Positions 25,101 through 34,200 of a stretch of DNA of 41,814 nucleotides are shown in pieces (within the stretch, counting starts at the first letter, position 1; every line of letters begins with the position of its first letter). The position numbers were made by a program, and so were the translations under genes. The notes under the pieces were generated by a model. It saw only the letters and a program-made list of their open reading frames with translations, did not search any database and had not been told where the DNA came from. The DNA comes from a virus. The DNA is taken from positions 1-41,814 of IMG/VR virus record IMGVR_UViG_3300020455_000029. The stretch is one strand, 5' to 3'.

Positions 25101-26535
25101 TGCTGATCCAGCATTTGATAGTGATTTGAATAATGTAATGCTTGTGGTTATAAATGGTGTTATTCAGCAACCAAAAGAAGCATATAATTTTATAGGTGGA
25201 GCAAGTATAAATTTTGTAAGACCTTTGGATAAAGAAGATAAGGTGGCAATATTCTTCTATAAAGGAACAGATCTTGAAGATGCTGTAGTTTCAACAGGAA
25301 TGACTGTGATTGTTGAAACGGGTGATAGAGTTCAAGTATCAGGTGTAGCAACTGGTTTTGATAATTCTGGTAATCTAGGTGTTTTACAACAAGATGAACG
25401 AATTGTTAAGTATTTGAATACTTCAACTAGTTTAGAAACAAATATCTATACTGGAGATGGTATAGATGAGGACTTATTCAGACCAATAAATCTTCTAAAA
25501 CAGAAAGAAGATCGGATAATTGATAGTACATTAGTAACAAAGAAGAGAGTTAGTTTAGAACCAATAATTCTTCCATCTGCAAAAATAATTGGTGATTTTA
25601 CTACTAGTGATAATAGTTTTTATGTTGATAGTGCTGATTTATTTGATTATGAGCAACCAGATCAACAATTTAGTGGAATAATTGTTTCGGGTAAAGAAAA
25701 TCCATCTATACCATCTGCAACTGCAACCATTAATAGTACAGAAACTACGGTAACATCAATTTCAGTTACTGGAGGTTCTGGATATACTTCAGTTCCATCT
25801 GTTTCTATTTCGGCACCACCAGAAATTGGTGTTGGTGTTGGAACCACTGCAACTGCAACTGCAACCATATCTAATGGTACTGTAGACACCATTACAGTAA
25901 CTGAAGGTGGACTTGGATATACAATCGCACCTAAAGTCTTAATTGAACCACCAAGTTCAATTGAAGAGCAATTGGCATCACCTGCAGGGGGTATTACGGT
26001 TCAAACATCTGCAGGAATACTTACTGGAATAGGGACAACTACTGTTGGTTCATCATTAGGAATCAGATTTGTTGGTATGTCAACAGCAGGAGCAGGAGTA
26101 GCTGCATTTGCCCCATTAAGTGTTGGGAATCCACTTTACATTTATGGAACTCAAGTTGGAACTGGAGTAACATCTATGAATGTTACGGGATCTGATACTG
26201 TTGGTATTGGAACTAGTTTTGCAGATAATGTATATACTGTTGCAGAATTTACTACATATGGATCTCAACCAAATGTAGTTGGTTTTATTACATGTGTTAT
26301 AAAATCAGATACTAATGTAGTTGGACTTGCATCAACTTCAACAACTTTAAGTCCTGTTGGATATTATTCTGTTGGTAAGTTGACTAATTTTACTAGAAGT
26401 TCTTCACCAATTTCTCTCAGTGTTACTGGATTAACAGTTGATGTAGGGTTAACAACATTCCCAACATTACAAAGAAGAGGTGGTCCAGGAGATGATACTT
26501 GGAAGCAAACTGGTGGATTAAAAACACCAGAATAA
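13135..26535 (+). CDS. 7: gp7 baseplate wedge protein, giant YHYH-containing form, 4466 aa
   Basis: ATG at 13135. The N-terminal part (to about residue 260) carries the gp7-type wedge sequence, e.g. FLKEFYKKTKKTFTPGLENI and the following segment with FIREARSLYQTKGT and KPSTARYVKRRI. T4 gp7 is 1032 aa, so this form is over four times longer. A YHYH-type domain lies at about 1235-1370 (GWAYDGNPIYGPYG, YAYHAT, EFPYFIG). Many GxGY...P beta repeats occur (about 820, 958, 1098, 1141-1212, 2059-2150, 3841, 4211-4276). Three related Cys/His units lie at about 3516-3815. No frameshift was seen. The extra mass is inferred to be surface or adhesive baseplate decoration. Confidence 0.85.
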   Translation: MIQTGFESRVKIQDIISNQLPNYILDESPLTSDFLKQYYISQEYQSGAVDLADNLDQYLRLDNLTPDVVVDSTTLSEKISSTDTTITVSNTKGFPNTYGLLKIDNEIITYTDKTSTTFTGCERGFSGITSYHQDLNEEDLVFSTSNAAEHEKDANIQNLSSLFLKEFYKKTKKTFTPGLENINFDPEVDAGNFIREARSLYQTKGTNESFRILFNVLYNETPNILNLEDNLIKPSTARYVKRRIAIGQIISGNPLKLKGQSVFKSNLNTDINISVSEVEPFTRIGIGTYYSFGLFIDNSGSNEISNTFDIIPNTKVIGDIPINSSVITVDSTVGFSTSGVLVSGDNKINYTHKTLNQFLGVTSVTSPIETMDDIRSDQYYYGYENGDINKEVRLRFTGVLSEFTQDNTLSVNDGDIIGVKNIGDKVKNNNKNYKEIFANSWIYNTSSTTKLEYLSNGAASANLMSPVDRSSLKFGDRVEFIDSTNKKVIYPTPGKAFPYVSKKLQNGQKGIDLDELDEFKITENDNFSLRRKLKTANSSSTPIEFGNDKITSDVQNVYFGDDYAYVAANSLPSYSPDATSDNSFPYNEQINVNIRSSILNLSDDPNGLNPESLIDNDPIKALYTTISFTEPHLFENGDKIYYQPTNAPLVGIETGIYFIKKIDDKDIQLYGSRSSIISNQYIPVGKPVSDDGTHKFTLYSQRSGEISPQKLLKKFPLSSNIYNGESTPTTTGGTGMLINGVEINNYKSSHKMYYGPLDDVLVVNGGDNFDVVNPPNITVPNLSGTTALVQPVLSGKIDKVFLSNQDYDIESVVSIGISGGNGTGYNLEPVLKVRSREVSFNARPTTFGGGINTTPNTSNTGKITFLSNHNFTTGQSVKYECSTSSLVGVGVGGNETLANFGNYYARVMNSTTIKLYNTFDDSIFGNTGINTIQFNGEGSGIQKFTSDPKMTVDDIRVLDGGRNYTNRKLLVKPTGISTYTDTIIFKDHGFNSGELISYSAVDGNSAKIEGLDTTNIQYYVLKTDDDNFRLCNAGVGGTNRTNYENKNIEFLGSTGTGYQQFSYPEIKGFVKIISTTGQEADIPITPSVKGSIIDVYVYEGGTGYGSTIANNEVNPLITIKTGVNAILTPYFNNGRLFSVDVEYGGKDYYSIPDLQVIDPTGKGVGAELKPIIENLKITGVEISNAGIGYSSSSTISVKSAGQNAKLIPQVRSLTINNKVKFGGDSPYYQLVETDNKLKYAAYAYNSTLFDDDGNKSSGIIGWAYDGNPIYGPYGLGDPSESPSDTSGLARKLKSGYVLNTDNVIDRPLKSDFEEGYFIEDYKFDNSGDLDKFNGRFEKNKEFPNGVYAYHATINEFPYFIGNEYRSLPITENITTFDQSTFDFNTSGVLRNTLPYKVSDKFADNDFIIETNEIQEQEIEIQSVSSGSITGYDVLNVGSDYITNETLEFDESGTKGDSFSAKVGSIKGKDISVIETTVDTYDDSLLIWGEDTLECFIEPNHPLKDGDRVVISGLSSDLSNINGSYKIGITTFSSTAISTIFSSPTPGFTTEIYVSAIPESISIGSSILVGPETLKILNIFGNDNILRIERDSTNNASEYPAGIGITYITNSFKINKETDYFNSSRKKSIYFNPTKSVGIGTTPGTNYEVSFDFAGNSVTRNIPVRQLYIENHPFKTNQKISLTIPSGNIAISTNKVDPPFNIPTSLYVVNKGINTLGIKTGIGTASDGYEYEEVYFRSLTNADTDKYLLQSDDIVQVTSKVQRIKSVVSVSTVGTFNSGYHELSNGDDIILKVEPNINSGIGSDTNIEVKRDLSSGKILINPITFNVGDVNINDNTITLGSKGFNLKTGDKVLYSGSAAGLSTGNYYVYKVDDKIVKLCKTYSEATQEIPNVIDITSVGISGQSISLINPPIKYTNNTNLVFDHSDSSMNGYDFKVYYDQEFKNPFVGTGNTSSFNVSTTSNTTTLTYSDNLSKKLYYNIEKSGFISTSDTDVLNYSEILSINSVYDGEYIISGVGQTNFTIFLNEIPERTTYQATECDVIEYTTKSKSAKGPINKIKIISGGSGYKNLPTFVGVGTTSTGKDASIILKSDSMGNVSKVRFINAGFEYSSDKTLEPIAYVSPIIELKNSNSVGIVTVISGGENYLSAPKIVIIDSDTKEVINSGLLEAELLDTSIFEVNVAEKPYGLPEQTVTLKTSNNTNGITISRVDSPGTSNGPSNPSEFLLTLVTPTTNFGTAPFKLNDEIFVEGIEKYGTDGTGCNSTDLGYEFLKVTEIIGSSENPNPFKFRVSAAGISTGVGVAVTIPTQFTSVVNKSDYPTFSVVQSKEDFDIGETLIVNDVITNIKITQNNQTSVKVSGLNVDDLSVDDVIVGNTSGNKGTIKKITENNGKYDVGFSHIKDIGWFDEIGKLNDDTQVTPNNDYYQNLSYSVQSSITWDKLQTQVNNILHTSGLKNFADTGITSTSSISIGSTSETSIIRDYISEKRVDEIKGLDLVRDIDITGNVARLIEFKNLRLSDYISCLTNDVFVIDNINSQFSNLEDSETYYTDIMEIPADGRYTNLLVRISDNNRITGISTQIQLSELVLMNSYAYSTNNQNTLLEKYRVFNSDVDGYVSIEEDQLGSFIIEKNDNNINVLRFYPKDKFDTDYNLKILTGRFTTVNSGVSTIKVGSIDKSVFVQTVPTGNTDLIVEVGIDSISSLFANSQIIDVSTGEMNFVESYITQDGQHSFISEAYNDTNPVATSDNKIGILTSTLSGNVLSLKYENNTSSDVIIKSNVVGFGSTGFITPEGHTGVGTYRFKSIDEPDGYERSIIYQGISTSGVGKTTIVDISSNLFDSAKSIVEVSVGSSKAVHEVLSVHDTNNIFVQPAKFISGVVSPIGNTGLGTFGGEYEGGNLVVSFYPDDEVGMTTVSIFNECLYTGVDALNIPQTLFYGNVYNEKLGYKYYNGISGDRINRRDFKLNTNSIPIYAKSFNPNSSILDADTGTFNIDNHFFRTGEELVYTPKSTIIGIGSTPVMYRDISAGITSTLPSTVFGIKKTDNSFQIATTRANANAGTAITFTGFGEGNAHTLSMKDPNERSLITIDDIVQYPVTPSPISHTLKYNHNVHIGLNNTIFSLSGISTIHVEDVLKIDNEYMRVIDVGTGSSSIGPITPGIGTYPLVSVERGSVGTAKSIHENGDQVNKFKGGFNIVDSTIYFTNAPRGNPNRSLTDGGLDFPTSEFTGRTFLRNNYSTNDIYDDVSDQFNGITTQFTLTVGGANTIGIGTTGGNGILFINGIFQTPTTDNNPRNNFKIIETGSGATGVTSVIFSGITSTNGELIISDSDVNRNGIPRGGIPISYGSTTGSGYAPLVGALVRPVLDNDGTITGIVGVPTAGSPLAVDNAQYDNTSGILTVTTFEEHQLVNGGVSVDEVKLMRLEFSCPAGHEGITTTFFPSGVYGDRFSVISVGATNEFTVNVGTSTIPHTYVGSGTAFPYYGDLKLGSGYNSIVSIGVSVIDDGYDHRFVSAENNSIIKTTWDGTTITPTNATYHPSSGIVTFTVASHGLATDDLVGIKTESLTFKCSKDNYASDHKYPRPPFPHTFDSADANAVNNSLQPTGAAYNPLTGDMVLTFASAHGISNGATITIANNSINFKCSRDGFTTIHSYPRSADPASGSSLTVSNATANSGKDLTVNVGESKTGDHVSGILTAVTKVNNDIFSVFVGSSVGKDATITATPKTYNTHVFDSSNSSLNNALLFGDWTGSTVRTPNNATYAPDTGDLVLSIGSHTFTTSNTVGIKTSSLAFRCNQDDYNSIHKYPRETDPVNGIQTAITAVDQSGGTITVNVGKSNVNTGGALDFTIVGGGKSYTNPVISVSPPSYSNLDVIGVSRLGEGPTTDTGSGLRVTPVVGASQTSGIGSGFFEVSDFEITRTGYGFKSGDVFEPIGLVTDRKLYEPHEKATMQIQNVYFDDFTMWQFGEFDYIDSIENYQDGLRTRFPLYYNGNRISVDADPAFDSDLNNVMLVVINGVIQQPKEAYNFIGGASINFVRPLDKEDKVAIFFYKGTDLEDAVVSTGMTVIVETGDRVQVSGVATGFDNSGNLGVLQQDERIVKYLNTSTSLETNIYTGDGIDEDLFRPINLLKQKEDRIIDSTLVTKKRVSLEPIILPSAKIIGDFTTSDNSFYVDSADLFDYEQPDQQFSGIIVSGKENPSIPSATATINSTETTVTSISVTGGSGYTSVPSVSISAPPEIGVGVGTTATATATISNGTVDTITVTEGGLGYTIAPKVLIEPPSSIEEQLASPAGGITVQTSAGILTGIGTTTVGSSLGIRFVGMSTAGAGVAAFAPLSVGNPLYIYGTQVGTGVTSMNVTGSDTVGIGTSFADNVYTVAEFTTYGSQPNVVGFITCVIKSDTNVVGLASTSTTLSPVGYYSVGKLTNFTRSSSPISLSVTGLTVDVGLTTFPTLQRRGGPGDDTWKQTGGLKTPE

Positions 26536-26554
26536 TGATTATTATAATATGTTG

Positions 26555-26562
26555 TATAAATA
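26555..26562 (+). promoter_or_regulatory. T4-type late promoter (gp8)
   Basis: TATAAATA 25 bp before the gp8 ATG, almost the same spacing as at gp25. It lies in the 44-bp gap after the giant gp7 gene and may restore expression downstream of a 15-kb stretch. Confidence 0.8.
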
Positions 26563-26579
26563 TCTAAAAAACTATTAAG

Positions 26580-28211
26580 ATGCCAGCGGTAGTAACAGAT
26601 CAATTTAGAATAGTAAATGCTAGTAATTTTATAGATTCTATATCAGATACTAGTAATTCTTACTATGTATTTTTAGGATTAGCAAATCCAACAACTGGAA
26701 ATCGGTTAGCAGATGGAACTGAGAGTGTAGGAATTGGAAGAAGTAGTACTTGGAATAATGGTACTGAATTAAGTGTTCCAACTCCAACAGATAATTTACA
26801 ATATCTATCTCTTTATAATGAGACTCAACTTTTTGGTAAAAAGATAACTACATCTAATGTTAAAAGGGTAATTACGAAATATCAGTGGAGAGCTAATACT
26901 AGATACGATATGTATCGTCATGATTATGATATTTCAAAAAATCCCTCACCAAACGGAAAAAGTGGGTTATATAATACAAATTATTATGTAATGAATTCTG
27001 ATTATAGGGTTTATATTTGTATTGATAATGGATCTAGTGGAAGTTTACCTCAAGGAAAAAGATCTTTAGATGAACCAACATTTACTGATTTAGAACCATC
27101 TGCAGCAGGAACAAGTGGAGATGGATATATTTGGAAATATCTTTATACAGTTAATCCTAGTGATATTATAAAATTTGATTCTACAAAATATATTGTTTTG
27201 CCAAATGATTGGTCAACATCAACTGATCCTCAAATAGAAACTGTTAGAGATGCTGGTAATTCTGATTTATATAAAAATCAAATTAAAAAAATTTATATTG
27301 AAAATGCTGGATCTGGATATAGTGATACAACACCAGATGGTGAGACTGTAAATATATTAGGTGATGGTGTAGGTGGTAAAGCAATAGTAAAAATTGATGA
27401 TAGTAGTATAAGTAGTGTTGAGGTTATTTCTGGAGGTTCTGGATATACCTATGGAATTGTTGATTTGAGTACTTTAAATAACGAGGGTGTAAACTCACCA
27501 AGTTTTAGTTATGCAAAATTAATACCGATTATTCCACCTTCTAAGGGACATGGATATGATCTTTATAAAGAATTGGGTGCAGATAAAGTTTTAGTCTATA
27601 ATAGATTTGATGATTCTACTAAGGATTTTCCTATAGACACCCATTTTGCACAAGTTGGTATTATAAAAAATCCCAATAAATATAACTCTACAGATATTTG
27701 CAAATTAGGTGAATATTCATCATTAAGTTCGATGGCTTTAACTTCAGCTGCAAATATTCCAGCAACTTCTGCTCTTATTGGTGCTCCAATAACACAAACA
27801 CAAGCTAATGGTGATGTTGCTAAAGGTTATGTTGCATCATATGATGCAGAAACAAAAGTTCTAAAATATTGGCAAGATAGATCTTTATATTTTCCAAACA
27901 ATAAAGACCAATTAGATGCACAAGATGTAGATACTATTGCAAAATATGTACCATTTGTATCTGACGGTACTAAAAATATTGTATGTACAAGAAATGATGC
28001 AAATTTTGATGTAGTTATTGATGTAACCATGAATGGTATAACAAAAGTAGTTGGTGATAAATTAGTAAATCTTGGGGTTGAATTTACAAATGGTCTTGCA
28101 AATCCTGAGATAAATAAAAAGACGGGTGATATAATTTATATCGACAACCGCAAAGAGGTTGAACGTGATCTAAGGCAAAAAGAAGACGTTAAAATTATTC
28201 TGGAATTCTAA
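26580..28211 (+). CDS. 8: gp8 baseplate wedge subunit, 543 aa
   Basis: ATG at 26580. The first 240 residues match the gp8 pattern (MPAVVTDQFRIVNASNFIDS, YYVFLGLANPT, then SGDGYIWKYLYTV). T4 gp8 is 334 aa. The extra length includes a GxGY repeat pair at about 240-292 (IENAGSGYSD and ISGGSGYTYG), then the C-terminal gp8 fold with GHGYDLYKELGADKVLVY. gp8 dimers brace the wedge between gp7 and the tail-pin proteins. Own late promoter; 6 bp before the next gene. Confidence 0.92.
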   Translation: MPAVVTDQFRIVNASNFIDSISDTSNSYYVFLGLANPTTGNRLADGTESVGIGRSSTWNNGTELSVPTPTDNLQYLSLYNETQLFGKKITTSNVKRVITKYQWRANTRYDMYRHDYDISKNPSPNGKSGLYNTNYYVMNSDYRVYICIDNGSSGSLPQGKRSLDEPTFTDLEPSAAGTSGDGYIWKYLYTVNPSDIIKFDSTKYIVLPNDWSTSTDPQIETVRDAGNSDLYKNQIKKIYIENAGSGYSDTTPDGETVNILGDGVGGKAIVKIDDSSISSVEVISGGSGYTYGIVDLSTLNNEGVNSPSFSYAKLIPIIPPSKGHGYDLYKELGADKVLVYNRFDDSTKDFPIDTHFAQVGIIKNPNKYNSTDICKLGEYSSLSSMALTSAANIPATSALIGAPITQTQANGDVAKGYVASYDAETKVLKYWQDRSLYFPNNKDQLDAQDVDTIAKYVPFVSDGTKNIVCTRNDANFDVVIDVTMNGITKVVGDKLVNLGVEFTNGLANPEINKKTGDIIYIDNRKEVERDLRQKEDVKIILEF

Positions 28212-28217
28212 AAAACA

Positions 28218-31200
28218 ATGGCTCAAAAAACTAATTTAAATATAAGTCCATACTATGATGATTTTGATTCTGAAAAGAATTTTTATAAGGTTCTTTATAA
28301 ACCAGGATTTCCAGTTCAAGCAAGAGAATTAACTGGTACACAATCTATTTTACAAAATCAAATACAATCATTTGGTGATCATATATTCAAAGAAGGATCT
28401 GTTGTTATTCCAGGTAATATTGCATATGATGGACAGTTTTCTGCTGTTAAATTAGATATAGAAAATTATGGTATAGATATATCTCTTTATATTAAAGATT
28501 TTATAGGTAAAAAAATTACAGGTAGATTATCTGGAATAGAGGCAACTCTTAAATATGTTGCTTTACCTGGTGTTGATGATGTTGATGATGTAACAGTTTA
28601 CGTTACATATACAAGTGCAGATAATAATAATGAGTTAAATTCGTTTACTGATGGTGAACAATTAGTTTGTTCTGATAGTATTACTTATGGAAATACTACA
28701 ATAAATGCTGGAACTCCATTTGCATCTTTAATTTCCTCTGGTGCAACTTCTATTGGATCAGCAGCATATATCCAAAAGGGTGTTTATTTTGTAAGAGGGT
28801 ATTTTGTAAATGTTACTGATCAAACTATTATTTTAGATTATTATTCTAATGCACCATCTTATAGGGTTGGGCTAAGAATTGATGAATTAATTGTTAGTGC
28901 AAAAGATGATAATTCATTATATGATAATGCAAAAGGTTTTAATAATTTTTCTGCTCCTGGTGCGGATAGATTTAAAATTAATTTAACTTTAAGTAAAAAA
29001 GCTTTAGATGATCAAGATGATACTGATTTTGTTGAGTTACTTAGAGTCAAAAAAGGAAAAATTAAGATATTAAATACAAAATCAAATTACAATATAGTTA
29101 GAGATTGGATAGCAGAAAGAACTCATGACGAATCTGGAGATTATACTGTAAATCCATTTAAAATATCAGTATTGGATTCATTAAATGATAATTTGGGTAA
29201 TGGTGGATTATTTTATAAGGATGAAAAAACAGATCAGTTAAATCTTCCATCTGAAGATATGATGTGTGTAAGAGTTTCTGATGGAAAGGCATATGTTCAA
29301 GGATATGATATTGAGAAAGTTGGAACTACTATAATTGATGTTGAAAAACCAAGAGATGTTGGAATTAACAGTACTGCAAGTGTTAATTTTAATATGGGTA
29401 GTGTTATTAGAATTAATAACGTATCTGGTCTACCAAAGCAAGGTGAATTAGTCCAATTTTATGATGGATTTGGACAAACTGGTAGTATTATAGGTAGTGC
29501 AAGGGCATATAATATTAATTTAAGAAATGAGGAATATTCTGATGCTTCGACTGTTTGGGATTTAAGCTTATTTGATGTACAAACAACAACTCAAATTACA
29601 TTAAATGATGTTGTTTCATCAACTGAATTGCCAAATAGTTCTTTTGTTAAAGGAAAAAGTAGTGGTGCCAGTGGTTATGCTGTGGGTGCTGGTAGTGGTT
29701 CATCGAGGATTGATTTGAATCAAACTACTGGAACTTTTGCTAAAGGTGAACAGATAGAGGTAAATGGTGTAGATTTTTCTAGAACTATTGGTATATCTAC
29801 TGCAAATACTACACAATCAATTAAATCTTTTAAACAAACAGGAATTACTGGTTTTCCACCTTTTACAGCAGATTCAAATTTAGATGTATTCCAACTTCCA
29901 AATGGAATAACTGATTGTGTAATTACTACAAGATCTGCTACTGATAATACTGGTATTTCTACCATAACTGCTGGTGCAAAGCAATTTAGTGGACTTAGAA
30001 TAGGATCTACAATAATATATCAAAAATACAGTAGCGCAGATCCCACTTATAATAAAGTTAAATCTATAGGTGCTGGTAATACAAGCATAGTAGTATCACC
30101 AATTGATCCATCAGTTCCTGGTGTTTTTGATGGTGAATTGCCATCCAATACAACAACAACACAATCTACGATTAGAATGTTTGTTGGTGCACCAATACTA
30201 AGAGGAAGTGGTATTTTACATGCACCATTAGGTAATAGAAATGTATCTACAGTTGATCTTTCAAATTCTAATTTGAGGGTTACTAAACAATTAACTGATA
30301 TGACTATTGGATCTCAAGTTGGTAATCAACTTCTTGTTAATATTGCTGATGTTACTGGGCAATATACAGAAATTACTTCAGATGCAACATTTGAACCTTT
30401 TGATGAGGAAAGATATTCTGTTCATTATAGTGGTGGTGGAATAGGTGCAATTACAGAGGATACATTTAAATATGAGTTGAGTGGTGGTAGAATTAGAATT
30501 GATGGTTTGAGTGATGGTAACAATAACGTTCTTACAGCATCTGTTAAGAAAAAGGGTATTAAAAGTAAGATAAAGAATTATAATAAGAGTAAGATGTTGG
30601 ATGTTGTATATTCAAAATATGCAAGATCTGGTAGCACTGCTATAGGTAATGGAGCAAAACAATTAGCAGATGGACTTACATATGATCAAAATCAAAGATA
30701 TGGTTTAAGAGTTCAAGATGAAAGGATATCATTAAACTATCCAGATGTAGCTAAATTTATAGCAGTCTATGAATCTATTGATAATGAAAAACCAACTTTA
30801 GATGAATTTAAATTTAGTAGTACTGCAAATGTTCAAATAAATGCTATTTTGGGTGAAAATATTGTTGGGTATAACTCTAAGGCAATTGCTAGAGTAGTAA
30901 ATAAATCATCTACAGATGTTAATACATTAGGAATTGTTTATTTGACAAATACTCGTTTTACAGAGGGAGAAACCGTCAATTTTGATGAGTCTAATATTGA
31001 TACTAATATTGAATCAATAACTAATGGTACATATAAAGATATTACAAATTCATTTAAATTAGATAAGGGTCAAAAAGATCAATATTATGATTATTCTTCC
31101 ATTGTTAGAACTAGAGGATCATCAGAACCTTCTGGTAGATTATTAGTTATTTTTGATTATTATTCTATTTCATCTGATGATGATGGTGATTTATTTACAG

Positions 31201-34200
31201 CATTGAGTTATGATTCTGACAGATTTCAATATGATATTCCTAATATTGGTCAATCTGGTATAAGAGCAACAGATACTATTGATCTTAGACCAAGAGTATC
31301 TGTATATGATAATAGTACCAATACATTATCACCTTTTGCTTTTGATAGTAGAAATTTTTCAATAAAACAATATTTAATATCAAATGAAAATGCAGATCTT
31401 GGATATGAATTTTATCTTCCAAGAATTGATAAGTTATATTTGAATAAATTTGGTGAATTTGTATATCAGAAAGGAACATCTGAGATGGATCCTAAACCTC
31501 CAGTAAGGACTGATGACTTAATGGAGTTGGCTACAGTAAATCTTCCTCCATATTTGTATAATACACAATCAGCAAGATTATCTTTAATTGATAATAGAAG
31601 ATTTACTATGAGAGATATTGGAAATATTGAAGATAGAGTTTCAAATTTAGAAGAAGTTACAACACTATCATTATTGGAAAATAATGTACAAACCCTTCAA
31701 ATTCAAGATTCTGAAGGTAGAAATAGATTTAAGACGGGATTTTTTGTTGATCCATTCAAAAATTATTCATCAATTAGTGCATTATCTAGAGTTCAAATCA
31801 ATCCATTATCACAAGAATTGATTCCAATACGTTCTAGAAATACTCTTGCATCCCAGGTAACACCAAAATTATCTACAACAGCAGAAACTCTTGATTTTAA
31901 TAGTGATTTTGATTTATTTGATGGAAATGTTCAAAAAACTGGTGATGTTGTAACTTTAAAATATGATGAAGAGGTATGGTTTGGACAATATTATGCAACA
32001 TTACTTAAAGATGGTTCACTTGGAGTTATAAATGTAAACCCATATGAACTTCCTGCAATACTAGGTAATGTTGACTTACAACCAGATTTAGATGTTTGGA
32101 CAAGAACAATTCAGTTAGATGATAATGTTATTAATCAAACTGGAACCAATAGTAGTGCAGAACTTAATCTATCTGGTAGTGGTAATATTGATTTAGGTAA
32201 CGCTACAACAGATACAGGTAGTAGTGAACATGTTAGAACTACTGATCGAAGTATTAAAGCAGGAGTGGAAAGTGAAAGTGATACTTCTACACTTCAAGGT
32301 AGTACCAATTTAACGGCATCTGATTCAATCACTATTAGTAATACTGATATATCAATTCAAAATAGATTGATTTCATCTGCATCTGAAGATCATATGAGAT
32401 CTAGAAATACTGAATTTAAATCGACTGGATTCCCTGCAAATGTAAAAACTTATCTATTCTTGGATGGGCAAAAAATAGAAGATATTACACCAAAATTATT
32501 GGCAATATGTTCTTCTGTTGGTGGTGAATATGGTGCAACTAAAGCATTTAAGATTGGTGAAACTGTAAGTGTAGAAGATCCAACAACTTCATTAGAAATT
32601 ATGAAATTTAGGGTTTGCACCCCAAATCACAAAGAAGGACCATATAACAATCCAACTGAAGCATATTCAAAGGATCCATATACTAATTCTCCAATTTCTA
32701 ATACTTCTTATACATTAACATCACCTATTTTAAATATTGATACTAGAGCATTAGCAGAAGAAGCTCAAGGAGAATATCATGGTTATCTAGTTGCAAATGC
32801 AAAATTAATTGGACAAGAAACTGGTGCTGTGGCATATGTGAAAGATTGGAATGATAATAAAATGATTACTGATGAATATGGTGATATAATAGGAACTTTC
32901 TATTTAAGAGATCCAAATTCTATTCCTCAACCATCCGTAAAAGTTACAACGGGAAGGAAAAATGTTAGAATAACAACCAGTTCTACAAATGTAAATATTG
33001 CACCAGGAACAAGAGCTGATATTGTTATAGCAGAAGGAATATATAGTGCACAAGGAACAGTTGAAGAATGGCAAAACGATAGAACTATTAGAGTAGATAC
33101 AACTACAGTTACAGCAAATGCTGATTTTTCTATAAGTGCACAAGGATCAGTAACATCTAGACATACTACAACTCGTACAGTTGAATATATTGATCCTATT
33201 GCACAAACATTTGTTGTTGGTGGTAATGTACAGGCACCTTCTGCTATAGGTGCAAATGAAGATTTAAATGGTTTATTCTTAACTGCAGTTGAGGTATTCT
33301 TTGCTTCTATAGACACTGAAGTAAATACACCTATAAGATGTGAAATAAGGTCTACAACGGGTGATGCACGTCCTTCTAGGACTCTTATGGGTAGAAGTAG
33401 AACATTGTACCCATTCACAACCGATTCTAATGGCAATCGTATCCAAAATATTCAAACCGATGATACCAATGCTAGTGTAGGAACTAAATTCACATTCCCA
33501 GAACCAATATTCCTACCACCCGGACAATCATATGCTTTTGTTCTGGTTGCAGAAAGAAGTGTTGCCTATACAGTTTGGTTGGGTGAACATGGACAGAAAG
33601 CAGTTAATTCAGCAACTATTCCTGGATCAACTGGTGAAAGTCCAACATATGCTAGACAATATGGTGCTGGAGCATTATTCAAATCTCAAAATGGTGCATT
33701 ATGGACAGAAGATCAAACCCAAGATTTGAAATTTGTTCTTTACAGAGCTAAATTCACTTCTTCTACAGGATCAGTATTCTTCAATAATCCCAATTTGAGT
33801 GAAAGTAATGGGTATATTCCACAATTAAGGAATAATCCAATAAGAACTTTACCAAAAACAGGAAGCATTACAATACCTCGTTATGCATACAATGCTTCAT
33901 TAGCTAATGATAATAGATTAGATCTTCACATTCAACCAGGTAGAAAACTTGTTGCTGGTCCTGAAAATAAGAGTACAGCAGTTGTTGATTCTGTTGGAGA
34001 TGAAGCTACTGCAGTTTCTGTTGCTTCTACAGGAACAAATTATAAACCAAGTCAAACTAATGTAGTTGTAGGTACATATACTATAACTGGAAGGGGAAGT
34101 GGTTTAAAACTATCAGTTAGTACAGATGTAGATGGTTATGTTCCTGTTGGTAATGTATCAATTGATGGTAGTAATGCAGGATCTGGATATAAACCTGGTG

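Noticed and set aside
25840-25870. Short ACTGCA tandem repeat as a mobile or regulatory repeat
   Set aside because: It is in frame within gp7 and encodes an Ala-Thr run (TATATAT) belonging to a GxGY repeat unit.
32927-33436. Reverse-strand open frame of 169 codons inside the DUF4815 gene
   Set aside because: The forward strand is clearly coding; the antisense frame has no ribosome-binding site or promoter and shows the composition expected of a shadow.
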